From assembly GCA_964470455.1 (NCBI GenBank), contig CAYYCX010000096.1:1-16849 (forward strand): a stretch of 16,849 nt of DNA. The letters are read 5' to 3'. This stretch comes from JAWXBM01 sp964470455. GTDB lineage: Bacteria > Pseudomonadota > Gammaproteobacteria > Xanthomonadales > SZUA-36. A program made the translations under genes and the position numbers. The notes below the pieces were generated by a model, which saw only the letters and a list, made by a program, of their open reading frames with translations, did not search any database and was not told the DNA's origin. Shown one piece after another: positions 1 to 8,600 of this stretch (position 1 is its first letter; each line of letters starts with the position of its first letter).

Positions 1-644
1 TGGGCGACCAGCTCGCCCGGCAGGTTGAGCCGGTGCGCCAGGGCGTCCAGGTAGGCGCGTTCAGCGGGATGGTCCACGTCGATGGCAAGCCTGGATACCA
101 GGTAGACTTCCGAAGCCTGCTCCATGCCCTGGATCGAGCCGACCAGGTTGTCGATATCGACGGGCTGCCGCAGCAATTCGAACACCTTGGCCTTGCTTTC
201 GCTGTCGAGCGACAGTTTGTCCACCTGGTCAAAGATGGCGGTCTGTTCCCGGGCATCGATGTGGCCGTCCGCCTTGGCGGCGAATATGACAGCGGAGATG
301 AGCGTCAGGGAAAAATTCTGGCCACTTTGGTCAATCACCGCTGGCACAAAGCGTGGGTCCACCTGTTCCAGGTCCGCGCGGGTGGCTACGGGGGCGGTAC
401 TGGCCTGTTTTCCCTGCTGCCAGTTCTGGTAGGCCTTGTAGGCCAGGGCGCCCGCTGCAGCGGCACCGCCGTACCCGATGGCGCCACCGGCCATCTTGCG
501 CATCTTCTTGCTGCCCAGCAGCAGCCCCAGGATTCCTCCCGCGGCCGCGCCCTTGACGAAATCACCCTTTCCGCCAGTTTGTTGCGGCGTGTTTGAACCA
601 CCACCGCCAAGGAACTGCTCCAACAGTTTATTGGTGTCGATCAT
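1..644 (-). CDS. DUF533 / TerB-like membrane-associated protein (partial, C-terminus outside window)
   Basis: The reading frame starts at the ATG complementary to 642-644, with a strong AAAGGAG ribosome site at 651-657. It runs leftward off the window after 214 codons, so the C-terminus is missing. The first 25 residues are polar and glycine-rich. Residues 30-70 are a Gly/Ala-rich hydrophobic stretch (KGAAAGGILGLLLGSKK, then GGAIGYGGAAAAGALAYKAY), which could be a membrane hairpin. Residues 110-214 are helical and contain the signature FAAKADGHIDAREQ, typical of the DUF533 and TerB-like families that include E. coli YebE. The biochemical role of this family is unknown. The gene lies 68 nt downstream of the amidohydrolase gene on the same strand and may share its transcript. 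The family call is from recognised motifs and overall layout; no function is claimed. Confidence 0.85.
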   Translation of the reverse strand, partial: MIDTNKLLEQFLGGGGSNTPQQTGGKGDFVKGAAAGGILGLLLGSKKMRKMAGGAIGYGGAAAAGALAYKAYQNWQQGKQASTAPVATRADLEQVDPRFVPAVIDQSGQNFSLTLISAVIFAAKADGHIDAREQTAIFDQVDKLSLDSESKAKVFELLRQPVDIDNLVGSIQGMEQASEVYLVSRLAIDVDHPAERAYLDALAHRLNLPGELVA

Positions 645-656
645 GAATCGCTCCTT

Positions 657-676
657 TGAGTCCAACTCTGAGTCCA
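657..676. repeat. Short direct repeat upstream of the DUF533 gene
   Basis: TGAGTCCA occurs at 657-664 and again at 669-676, a period of 12. Between the two copies, ACTC at 665-668 makes small inverted repeats with the flanking GAGT blocks. It sits just upstream of, and touches, the ribosome site of the DUF533 gene, so it could be an operator or RNA structure, or simply chance. Confidence 0.3.
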
Positions 677-712
677 GCTGAATACATCATTTGGGGAACG
701 GGATAGGTTGAC

Positions 713-1804
713 TCAAGGGGTACCCGAAAGTTTCGCCTGCGCTTTCCACGGGTCACGCAGGTATGGCGCCAGGTTATTGCAAAGTGCCGCCCACTCCTCG
801 TCCGTTACCGGCAGTGTCTTGCGTTCGTTGGCGAAATATTCGGCGGGTGGAGTGATGGCAGGCCAGTCGCTGGCCATGACAAAGCGGTCCAGGCCGATTT
901 TGCGCATTTCAGCAACATAGATTTCACGCCATTCATCGGCAGTGTGGGCTTCAATGCCTTCTTTCGGCATGCCTTCAAGGCTGGACAGGTCCACCTGAGC
1001 AACCGCCGAAAGGTCGATCACAAGGTTCGCCGTGCCAGGCGCATGGTTCGCGATGGCTTCGCCATAAAGCTGCAGTGCCTCCAGGGTTGCGGCATCGATT
1101 CCGCCAAAGCTGCCGCCGTGCGCAATCTGTACCGGCAGGTCGCCGGCCTGTGAAAGCACTTCAGAAATAAAGGTGCTGATGTTCTCACGGTTGAATGGTG
1201 CTGCCCCGCGCAAATGTATGACCAGCGGCATGCGCGCCTGGTTTGCGGCGGCAACAAAGCCGGACAGTTGGTGCACCTGTTCAGGATTGCCGAGATCAAG
1301 CCCGCTGTTGCCGAGATGCAGCTTCACACCGACAGCGCCGGGCTGCGTCGCCCAGTACTCAAGCTCCTCCATGGCATTGTCGAGAAACGGATTGATGCCC
1401 ACCATCGCCACCAGGCGCCCGTTTGAGGCCAGCGCCTGGTCGACGTTGAACCGGTTTTCAGCGCGCATGCGCTTGGCCATTTCCTCAGGCTCCAGCGGCA
1501 TCATGGAAAAACCGAACATGTAACCGGCTGATAACAAAACACCTTGCTCGATGCCGGCACGGTCCAGTTCGCGCAAGGCATCTTCCCCAGTACGCACCTG
1601 GAAAATATCCTCGGAAATTCCCTGGAAAAGCTCGGGCGTTGCTTGCTGGATCTCGCCGAGGAAGTCGGTCACCACCTCGCTCTGGATGTGGATATGGTGA
1701 TCGACTCGCGGCGCGGTGTCCGCCAGCACACTGCTGGTGCCGGTCAATAGTGCAAAAGCCAGCAACAAAAGTCCCTGGGCAGGTTTTCCCTGTATGCAAA
1801 ACAT
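713..1804 (-). CDS. Secreted amidohydrolase-family metal-dependent hydrolase (Amidohydro_2 type)
   Basis: The protein has 363 aa and begins at the ATG complementary to 1802-1804, preceded by GGGAG (1812-1816) with 7 nt spacing. Residues 1-28 look like a signal peptide with a Leu/Ala core ending VLA-D, so the enzyme is probably periplasmic or exported. The rest fits a TIM-barrel amidohydrolase. D35-H36-H37-I38-H39 supplies the HxH metal ligands, K161 sits in VGVKLHLGN, H197 in IHLRG, H229 in IAHGG, and D313 in MASDW at the last strand. This is the ligand set expected of the Amidohydro_2 family, whose members hydrolyse or decarboxylate small cyclic or carboxylated compounds. The substrate cannot be read from the sequence. 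An exported member is less common than a cytoplasmic one. The gene is divergent from recQ and 68 nt upstream of the DUF533 gene. Confidence 0.82.
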   Translation of the reverse strand: MFCIQGKPAQGLLLLAFALLTGTSSVLADTAPRVDHHIHIQSEVVTDFLGEIQQATPELFQGISEDIFQVRTGEDALRELDRAGIEQGVLLSAGYMFGFSMMPLEPEEMAKRMRAENRFNVDQALASNGRLVAMVGINPFLDNAMEELEYWATQPGAVGVKLHLGNSGLDLGNPEQVHQLSGFVAAANQARMPLVIHLRGAAPFNRENISTFISEVLSQAGDLPVQIAHGGSFGGIDAATLEALQLYGEAIANHAPGTANLVIDLSAVAQVDLSSLEGMPKEGIEAHTADEWREIYVAEMRKIGLDRFVMASDWPAITPPAEYFANERKTLPVTDEEWAALCNNLAPYLRDPWKAQAKLSGTP

Positions 1805-1860
1805 GATCTCACTCCCGGCTTGTCAGAATTCAGCTGCCCTTATTCCAGCACGGAGGTTCG

Positions 1861-1873
1861 CCCTGAAACAGGG
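1861..1873. repeat. Perfect short inverted repeat between amidohydrolase and recQ
   Basis: CCCTG-AAA-CAGGG lies in the roughly 200-bp divergent interval between the amidohydrolase and recQ starts. It has 5-bp arms and a 3-nt centre. It is the only clean dyad I found in this interval and might be a regulator site. It does not match the LexA spacing. No convincing -35/-10 pair was recognised nearby. Confidence 0.25.
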
Positions 1874-2011
1874 TCAGTAGTCATGAGGAGTCCGAAATAT
1901 CTGACACAACCAGGAAAAATTGCCCATGAACTGCGGGAGACCGAAAGCGTATCGTGTACGATGGCGCCTTCCCACGCTTTTGTCGCATCACTCAAGGTTG
2001 AATGCCGGTTT

Positions 2012-3805
2012 ATGAGCTCGATCCACGAAACCCTGCACCGTGTCTTTGGCCTGCAGCAGTTCAGGCCCATGCAGCAGGACATCATCGAACGGGTGATCGA
2101 TGGTGGTGATGCGTTTGTGCTGATGCCTACCGGCGGCGGGAAGTCGCTTTGTTACCAGTTGCCGGCATTGCTGCGGCCCGGCCTCGGCATTGTCATATCG
2201 CCGTTGATTTCCCTTATGAAAGACCAGGTGGACGCCCTGCAGGCCAATGGCGTGCGAGCAGCGATGTACAACTCCTCGCTGGACATGGCTGGAGGCAGGG
2301 AGGTGCTGGAGCGGCTGTACAACGGCGAACTGGACCTGCTGTACGTGGCTCCTGAACGCATGATGATGCCCGGCTTTATCCAGAGCCTGGCTTCACTGCC
2401 GCTGTCCCTGGTGGCCATTGACGAGGCGCACTGCGTGTCGCACTGGGGGCATGATTTCCGGCCTGAATACGCCGCACTCGGAGGTTTGCGCGAACATTTC
2501 CCGAATGTACCTTTCATCGCCCTTACAGCCACGGCGGACCCACAAACCCGCGAGGACATCGTGCGGGTGCTGGGTTTGCGTAACGCCCGCCGTTTCATCA
2601 CCAGTTTCGATCGCCCCAATATCCGCTACACCGTGCTGGAAAAGCACCGGCCGCAGGCGCAGCTGTTGCGGTTCCTGGAAGGGAAACCGAATCAGTCCGG
2701 CATTGTCTACGCGCTGTCGCGCAAGCGGGTTGAAGAAGTGGCCGGTTACCTGGCCGAGCGCGGCTACGGTGCCGCCGCCTATCATGCCGGGCTCAGCGCC
2801 GAAACCCGCAAAATGGTGCAGGAACGGTTCCTGCGGGACGACATCACCATTGTGGTTGCCACCGTGGCGTTTGGCATGGGCATCGACAAACCCAATGTGC
2901 GCTTCGTGGTCCATTACGACATGCCGCGCCATCTGGAGGGCTATTACCAGGAAACCGGCCGAGCCGGACGCGACGGACTGGCGGCCGATGCGCTGTTGCT
3001 GTTTGGAACCCAGGACGTCGCCACCGCGCGCTTCCAGCTGGAACAGGGCCAGAACGATGAACAGAAACGCATCGATTCGCACAAGCTCAACGCGATGGTG
3101 GGATTCGCCGAGAGCCTGACCTGCCGCCGACGCGTGTTGATGGGCTACCTGGGCGAGACCATGGCGAGCGATTGCGGCAATTGCGATATCTGCCTGAACC
3201 CGCCGGAACGGTTCGACGCCGGCGAAGCGGCGCGCAAGGTATTGTCGTGCGTGTACCGGGTGGGCCAGTCCTTCGGTATCAAGCACGTGGTGGATGTGCT
3301 GCGCGGCGCGGATAACAATCGCATCCGCAATCTCGGACATGACCGGTTGTCCACCTACGGCATCGGCATGGAACACAGCCATGCGGAATGGATTTCCATC
3401 ACACGGCAACTGATCCACCACGGTTTCCTGCTGCAGGACATCGGGAATTTTTCGGTGCTGAAGCTCACTGCAAAAGCCCGCAGCCTGTTGCGTTCCGGGG
3501 AGACCCTGGAGCTGGCCCGCCCGCGTATTCGCGAGAAGGCGGCCAGAAAACCTTCGGGAGCATTCAAGCTGGACGATGCCTCCTTGCCGCTGTTCGAGAC
3601 GCTTCGCGCCCTGCGCAAGAAGCTGGCGGAAGAGCAGGGTGTTCCGCCCTATGTGATATTCGGCGATGCCAGCCTGGTGGAGATGAGCCGGAAGCGACCC
3701 GTCACCCGGGCCGAATTCCTCGGCATCAATGGTGTCGGGCAGGTAAAACTGGAACGTTACGGCGCCGCCTTCATGGAGCTCATCGCGTCGCAGGAAGATG
3801 TCTGA
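2012..3805 (+). CDS. recQ: ATP-dependent DNA helicase RecQ
   Basis: RecQ is a 3'-5' DNA helicase acting in recombinational repair and fork restart. From the ATG at 2012 the protein has 597 aa, against 609 in E. coli, and aligns along its length. Motif I is at 39-45 (PTGGGKS, K44), DEAH at 137-140, the aromatic-rich loop at 144-152 (WGHDFRPEY from W145), motif III at 170-175 (ALTATA), and motif VI at 313-321 (QETGRAGRD). Zinc ligands C371, C388, C391 and C394 keep the E. coli spacing. The winged-helix (RQC) region follows, then an HRDC domain at about 522-592. The residue before the loop tryptophan is His where E. coli has Gln. The frame is open 64 codons further upstream from a TTG at 1820, with ATGs at 1883 and 1961, but that extension has no RecQ homology that I recognise. 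The ATG at 2012 gives the conserved N-terminus, although it lacks a good ribosome site. Confidence 0.96.
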   Translation: MSSIHETLHRVFGLQQFRPMQQDIIERVIDGGDAFVLMPTGGGKSLCYQLPALLRPGLGIVISPLISLMKDQVDALQANGVRAAMYNSSLDMAGGREVLERLYNGELDLLYVAPERMMMPGFIQSLASLPLSLVAIDEAHCVSHWGHDFRPEYAALGGLREHFPNVPFIALTATADPQTREDIVRVLGLRNARRFITSFDRPNIRYTVLEKHRPQAQLLRFLEGKPNQSGIVYALSRKRVEEVAGYLAERGYGAAAYHAGLSAETRKMVQERFLRDDITIVVATVAFGMGIDKPNVRFVVHYDMPRHLEGYYQETGRAGRDGLAADALLLFGTQDVATARFQLEQGQNDEQKRIDSHKLNAMVGFAESLTCRRRVLMGYLGETMASDCGNCDICLNPPERFDAGEAARKVLSCVYRVGQSFGIKHVVDVLRGADNNRIRNLGHDRLSTYGIGMEHSHAEWISITRQLIHHGFLLQDIGNFSVLKLTAKARSLLRSGETLELARPRIREKAARKPSGAFKLDDASLPLFETLRALRKKLAEEQGVPPYVIFGDASLVEMSRKRPVTRAEFLGINGVGQVKLERYGAAFMELIASQEDV

Positions 3806-3965
3806 GCAGAGCTGACGGGGCAGGCGGGTTGTTGGCGGCGGTTCGGAGAGAGCTTCCAACGCGCATGCGGTAGGCGGCGCCGTATAGACCGGGCCTGTCT
3901 GGCGATATTCTGAGCAGCGTACCGTTCCGATAGGTCGCGGCTGCGGGACAATTTCCTTGTCATTA

Positions 3966-4106
3966 TGGCTGAAACGCCAGTTTTCGAAATCGACTTTGAA
4001 TGGCGCGCATTGATGCTTCGCGGCCTTCACCGTTCTGCTCCAGTCGCACAAAAGACAGCTCACCCAGGTTGAGCGTGTGGCCGGCGCTGGCATCAGGACG
4101 CTTGAT
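3966..4106 (-). pseudogene. Possible C-terminal gene remnant, unidentified
   Basis: On the minus strand, 47 codons are open between an upstream TGA and two adjacent stops (TAA, TGA at 3960-3965). The peptide, including LNLGELSFVRLEQNGEGRE and a basic end RFRKLAFQP, has a protein-like composition. Another minus-strand frame just upstream (about 4170 down to 4104) reads MVRTGMVLLRRDANQGRNEL before stopping. The two could be one gene broken by a frameshift. I recognise no family. It could also be chance in GC-rich DNA. Confidence 0.2.
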
Positions 4107-4259
4107 TCAGTTCATTCCGACCCTGGTTTGCATCACGACGCAGCAGCACCATCCCTGTTCTCACCATTGGCTGGGAGAAACTACCGGCTGATCGCACATA
4201 ACCTACAGCGGTACGCCGACGGACGGCTTGTTCGCATGAAACGGTAATGAATATGCACC

Positions 4260-4275
4260 GATTCGCCGGCCAATC
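4260..4275. repeat. 16-bp imperfect palindrome upstream of the astacin gene
   Basis: GATTCGCCGGCCAATC reads the same on both strands except for one mismatched pair. It ends 26 nt before the GTG start of the astacin gene, overlapping where a promoter or leader would be. It could be a dimeric regulator site. There is no second copy in the other upstream regions that I could find. Confidence 0.3.
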
Positions 4276-4301
4276 AGGCTCCGTCGTTTTGAGGAGGAAT
4301 T

Positions 4302-5078
4302 GTGGCCAGCTCGGTTTCGGCTAGTATGTCTGGGATTTTCATCGGATTTTTCATCGGGATTTTCTTGGTTCATTCGCCACCTGCGCTCGCATGTCTCCAA
4401 GCCCGGTATCCAGATGCGCAAGAAGCAGGTTTCGCGGGTTCGGCCAGACAGGGAACGGAAAACAGGCTGCCGCAGGGTGTTTCGGCCAGTGCGGGCAGAC
4501 CGTGGCTCAATAATCGATTCGTTTATGAGTTCAGCCCGGAAGTGGCTGCAAGCCCGGGCAGGATGGCAATCTTTGAGCATGCTTGTAATAGCCTGCTGGA
4601 AACGACAGCCCTGGTATGCACGCCCAGAGCACTTGCCCGTAATGATGCCGACTATGTTTATGTCATCAATGGCAGCCACGATTTTTCCTTCGTCGGGCGA
4701 CAGGGGGGATGTCAGGAGCTGGGCATCCTGACCTGGTCGAACCCCATGATCGTGGCACATGAAATCAAACACGCCCTGGGGTGGGCGCATGAACAGCAAC
4801 ATCCCCAGCGTGACCGGTTTATTGACGTCCACTTGAATGATATCCAACCCGCGTACCAGGCGGAGTTCCAGGTCACAGACCTGGGCAATGAGGGGCCCTA
4901 TGATTTCGATTCCATCATGCACTTTTACCCGTCAGATTTCGCGAACCCGGGCCGTAAGGCTTTTCAACTGAGGCCGCAATTCATAGGGCGCGGTGTGGTT
5001 CCGGGGCAGCGCGACCATTTCTCAGCCATTGACCTGGAAGAAATTCGTGCTTTCTACGGGGCACGAATACCGCAATGA
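4302..5078 (+). CDS. Secreted astacin-like (M12A) zinc metallopeptidase
   Basis: The protein has 258 aa from a GTG at 4302, chosen because AGGAGG lies at 4292-4297, although the spacing is only 4 nt. An ATG at 4326 is the alternative and lacks a ribosome site. Residues 9-30 form a signal peptide ending A28-L29-A30 before C31, so cleavage by signal peptidase I is likely. The catalytic core follows the astacin order: a YVY strand at 118-121, FVGRQGGCQE at 130-139, then H153-E154-I-K-H157 extended to G160 and H163-E164, the HExxHxxGxxHE zinc motif, followed by R170-D171. The Met-turn is S204-I-M206-H207. GQRDHFSAIDLEEI near the C-terminus is typical of the family. The usual zinc-liaising tyrosine after SxMH is F208 here, with Y209 next. 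There is little room for a propeptide (residues 31-65). The small secreted-protein gene follows after 54 nt, probably in the same transcript. Confidence 0.9.
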   Translation: MASSVSASMSGIFIGFFIGIFLVHSPPALACLQARYPDAQEAGFAGSARQGTENRLPQGVSASAGRPWLNNRFVYEFSPEVAASPGRMAIFEHACNSLLETTALVCTPRALARNDADYVYVINGSHDFSFVGRQGGCQELGILTWSNPMIVAHEIKHALGWAHEQQHPQRDRFIDVHLNDIQPAYQAEFQVTDLGNEGPYDFDSIMHFYPSDFANPGRKAFQLRPQFIGRGVVPGQRDHFSAIDLEEIRAFYGARIPQ

Positions 5079-5132
5079 GCTCGCGTAGCGGAAAAAGTGA
5101 TCGCTTCTAGTCAACATCCAAGGAGAAGTTCC

Positions 5133-5639
5133 ATGTATCAGTTAATGAAGAAATTTGCGTTGGGTATGGTATTGATGATCTGTTCTCTCGACGTCCTGGC
5201 GGATTGCAACGCATCAGATCTGGCCGGGAATTGGAAGATCTTTTATCGGGACAACGGCTTTCCGACCAGTGTCCTTGCACCTGAAGAGACTCTGGCCATT
5301 AAATTGGATGATTCATCCGGCAATTTTTCCGTTCACATGACGGACCCGGACTGGTGGGGCGTGAATGGCAACTGGGAAACAGAGTGTGTTGACGGCCAGC
5401 CGATTCTCCTGGGGGCGATCCAGCAGCGTCGTGGCCGTACCACCCTGGTGATTGAAATCAGCCGGGTTACCATCGCTGAAGACCTGCTGCCGCTGCCCGA
5501 TGGCGAGCTTCCGGAACGACAAATCAACATCCGGTTCCCGCAGCCTGTTGCGGCAATGAAGCAACTCAGCCATTTGGCTGAAATGGCGGAGCAGGGCAAA
5601 TTGTCATCGCATCCGGGTCATGCGCACGGTTGGGATTGA
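5133..5639 (+). CDS. Small secreted protein of unknown function
   Basis: The ATG at 5133 has an excellent ribosome site (AAGGAG, 5120-5125, 7 nt spacing), so this start is preferred over upstream in-frame codons from 5097. The product has 168 aa. Residues 1-23 form a signal peptide (basic MYQLMKK, hydrophobic core, cleavage after VLA before D24). The mature part begins DCNASDLAGNWKIFY, with regular polar/hydrophobic alternation to about residue 135 that suggests a small beta-rich fold. The GNWKIFY opening is reminiscent of lipocalin-like or calycin domains, but this is not a family assignment. Two cysteines (in DCNASD and in TECVDG) could form a disulfide. The C-terminus is His-rich (HPGHAHGWD). 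It follows the astacin gene by 54 nt and converges with the CHAT gene 26 nt away. A role as substrate, inhibitor or partner of the peptidase is only conjecture. Confidence 0.8.
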   Translation: MYQLMKKFALGMVLMICSLDVLADCNASDLAGNWKIFYRDNGFPTSVLAPEETLAIKLDDSSGNFSVHMTDPDWWGVNGNWETECVDGQPILLGAIQQRRGRTTLVIEISRVTIAEDLLPLPDGELPERQINIRFPQPVAAMKQLSHLAEMAEQGKLSSHPGHAHGWD

Positions 5640-5665
5640 TGGACTGGTGCATTCGGGCAATTGAA

Positions 5666-8600
5666 TCAGCGGTCGAAGACCTGGAAGGCGGCCCAGTTCC
5701 GGTTGGTTGATCCACTACGTGCGAGTTGTTCCAGTTTGGCCAGGCGCAATGCTGTTGCGGCATTGCTGCCTGCCGCCAGTGAGGCATAGAAACCCGACAT
5801 CAACTGGCTGGTATCCCGGTCGGAAACGGGCCACAGGCTGGCGACCACTGTTGCACCCGACTGATCCAGCAATTGCGTGACGAAACCGAGTTGACTGTCG
5901 AAATCGAAGCGATTCAGGCCCGCGGTCTCACAGGCGCTCAATACAATCAGCCTGGCCGAGAGTGACAGCCCCTGGAGATCCGCCGGCATCAGGAACTCGG
6001 GATCGCCTGGAGAGACTCCGGAAAGTACCAGCCTTGACAGCTCCGGATAGTCGCGGTCTATCAGTGCGTGGCTGGCGAGGTGGATGAGATCGGCCCCCTG
6101 GAAGTCCACACTCCTGAACTGGTGGATGTCCAGGTTTCGCGGAGCGTGAATGTCGACATCAGAATTCGCGAAAGCTGACCTGATGGCATGCAGTTCCTGA
6201 CCAGAACCGGGCAAGGCCGCAAAGTCCCCGGCGGGGTTTGGGGTGTATCCTCCCAGAAACAGACGTCCGGGACTCAGCGGGGCACTGGCGTGACTGGCGA
6301 CCCGGGAGATTCCACTGACTGAATGGATATTGATTACCTGGTGAGTCTGAATGAATTCCTGGCCATCGATGAACAGGGTTTCAAGCGGTAAATCGGCCAG
6401 TGCGCCACCGCCGGCAACCATCACATTGAAGTTGAGTTCGTGCAGTAGCGGGCGCAGCAACAGTTCGCCCAGCGCCGCGAGGTCGTCGTCAAGTGAGGGT
6501 TCGTTGTAGACGCGCAATCGGGTTTTGACGCTTTCCAGCCGTTGCAGGATTGGCGCAGATGGCCCAAGTTCGAACAACGTCAAACCCTTGCGGGTGCCCA
6601 CCCAGGCCAGCGCCGACCGGCCGCCGATGTAGTAGTTCAGAAGGCTCCAGTCTTCGGGCAAATCCGCCAATTCCCGACGAAACCGCTCAACATCGGTGTC
6701 GGATACCATCACCGGCCTGTGCGGCAGGCGGGACTTGGTATTGCCAAGCTCGGTGTCGATTTGCCGTTGAATTTCGATCAAACCAGTGGCGGAATTGTGT
6801 TCGTCGCGCCTGGCAAGCAGTTCGCGCAGCGTCTTGTTCGCTTCGTATCGTGTAGTCACCGCCGGCGGCTCGGGAGCCTGCGAACGTGGGTTTGCCGCTG
6901 ACCATGATTTTGAATTCCGTAACCGGTCAAGCGCCAGCAGTGCTTCCGTTCCAACCCCGTCTGGCGTGCTTCCAGTCTCGAGAATGAGGTTCAGGTAATA
7001 CGAAAATATCCTTTCACGCGCGTCCCAATACCAGGCGCCCAGCACACCGGGCAGGCTGAAGCGATAAAACTGGATATCAGTCACAAGCTGGCCAGCCAGC
7101 GGCAGCGCCTCGGCAGCGTGGCCCCGGGCATCCAGCAACCGGATCCAGGTGAAACGGGCCTGCATGGCAGGTGCGGACGCCTGGAATTGCTGGGTGGCTT
7201 CCACCACAGGCGCCAATTCACCGATAGTGCATTCTGGAGCTGGAGGCCGGGAAATCGCAGCGGAACATGCATTCAATGTTGCCAGGTTTGCCCAGGACGG
7301 GAATCCGGATGCCTGGTAAGCTTCCGCACTTTGCTGGAATTGCTTGCTTGCCTCCAGCAGCAAACCCTGCGCTTCAAGGTCTTCCGCCATGCTGAACATC
7401 CAGGAAGCCCTGTCCGCATCACTTAACAGCAATTGTTGCTCCAGCTGCCGATGCTTCCGCATTTCCTTGAAGTCGCCCTGCAGCCTTGCCACATCAGCCA
7501 GCAATCGATGCGCGTGTCGTTGCCCCCTTTGGTCGTTTACTTCCCTGAGATCAGCAAGTGAAAGAGTGGCAAATGCCCGGGCCTTGTCGGCCTGGCCCAT
7601 TTCACGATACACACGCCCCAGCATGACATTGTTGCGGCCACGGCTTTCACTGGACTTGAGTGCTTCGGAGAGCTGCAAAGCCTGGTTCAGGGCGTTGAGC
7701 GCCTCGGGAAATCGATAAAGCTTGAGATAGTAGCTGCCCAGCAAACTGAGAATGTACTCCTGCTCCAGCAGATTCTGCTGGGCCGGATTCTGCTGCTGAA
7801 TGCCTTCCAGCGTGCTGACAGCTTCCTCGATATGCCCCAGCTTTTGCAACGCTACAGCCACATTGCTGCCGATCAGATTGGTGAGATGGCGGTCACCCTG
7901 GGAGCGCGCCTGGGCGAGCGCAACCGTGTATTGATCGAGGGCTGGTTGCAGTTGCGACTCATAAAAGTGAGCGATGCCGGTGTTGTTGATTGCCCATGTA
8001 GACTCGAAGGCCAGACCGGTTGAGTCGGCCAGATCCCGAGCAGTCCTGAAATGGGTTCGTGCTTCCAGCGTGGCAGCCTTTCCGGTTCCATGGGCCAGGC
8101 CGCCATCGCTTTCCAGCAATACCTGTCCGGCAAGTTGATGGCCCAATACCGTCAGGGTGTCAAGCGAATCGATGGGCGCTTTGCGGTTTCTCGACGCTTC
8201 AATCTTCTTCAGCAGATGGGTAGCGCCCTGGTAAGCGTCGGTGTAGTTGTACAACGGGAAATACTGGAAGTAAGCAGTCAGGTAAGCGGTCCAGAGCGCC
8301 GGTTCGGATGCCCCGAGAATCTCGAACTCCTTTTGCGACTTCTGCAAATCAACCAGCCGCGAGGTCCACTCGGACCTGTCCATGGTTGCGACTTTTTGCT
8401 GGCCGTTGGCAAAATCCCGCCATGCCTCATCCAACAGCCTCGCAGACTCAGGAACAGCCAGGAACCTGACACTGAGCGTGGCCGCGGGATTTCCTTGTAA
8501 TGGCTGCAAGCGCAGCATCAACGGCCTGTCGTCCACCGCCGGATCGATATGGTGGTAGTGAGGAACCGAGCGCAGGTAGTTGAAGTGGATTTCGCTCAAA

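Larger units (their letters stand above)
3806..4301. other. Gene-poor interval between recQ and the astacin gene
   Basis: No convincing complete gene was found in this roughly 500-bp stretch. There is no T-tailed hairpin after recQ that I can identify, no tRNA-like fold and no transposase fragment. It holds the coding-like minus-strand scrap described separately and an imperfect dyad just before the next gene. A very long minus-strand open frame that enters from the recQ side is best explained as an antisense shadow of recQ. Confidence 0.6.

Noticed and set aside
33..596. 187-codon plus-strand frame at the left edge
   Set aside because: It is antisense to the DUF533 gene, which has a strong ribosome site and family signature.
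1863..1878. Possible LexA box upstream of recQ (CTG...CAG)
   Set aside because: The spacing is 9 nt rather than the 10 expected for the gammaproteobacterial LexA site, and the centre is not AT-rich.
1820..2011. N-terminal extension of recQ from TTG at 1820 or ATGs at 1883 and 1961
   Set aside because: The extension does not resemble RecQ; the conserved N-terminus begins just after 2012.
2393..4093. Long 566-codon open frame on the minus strand antisense to recQ
   Set aside because: It lies opposite the well-supported recQ gene, has the odd composition of a shadow frame and no recognisable domain.
5640..5665. Bidirectional terminator between the small secreted-protein gene and the CHAT gene
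   Set aside because: The 26-nt gap contains no stem-loop or T-run.
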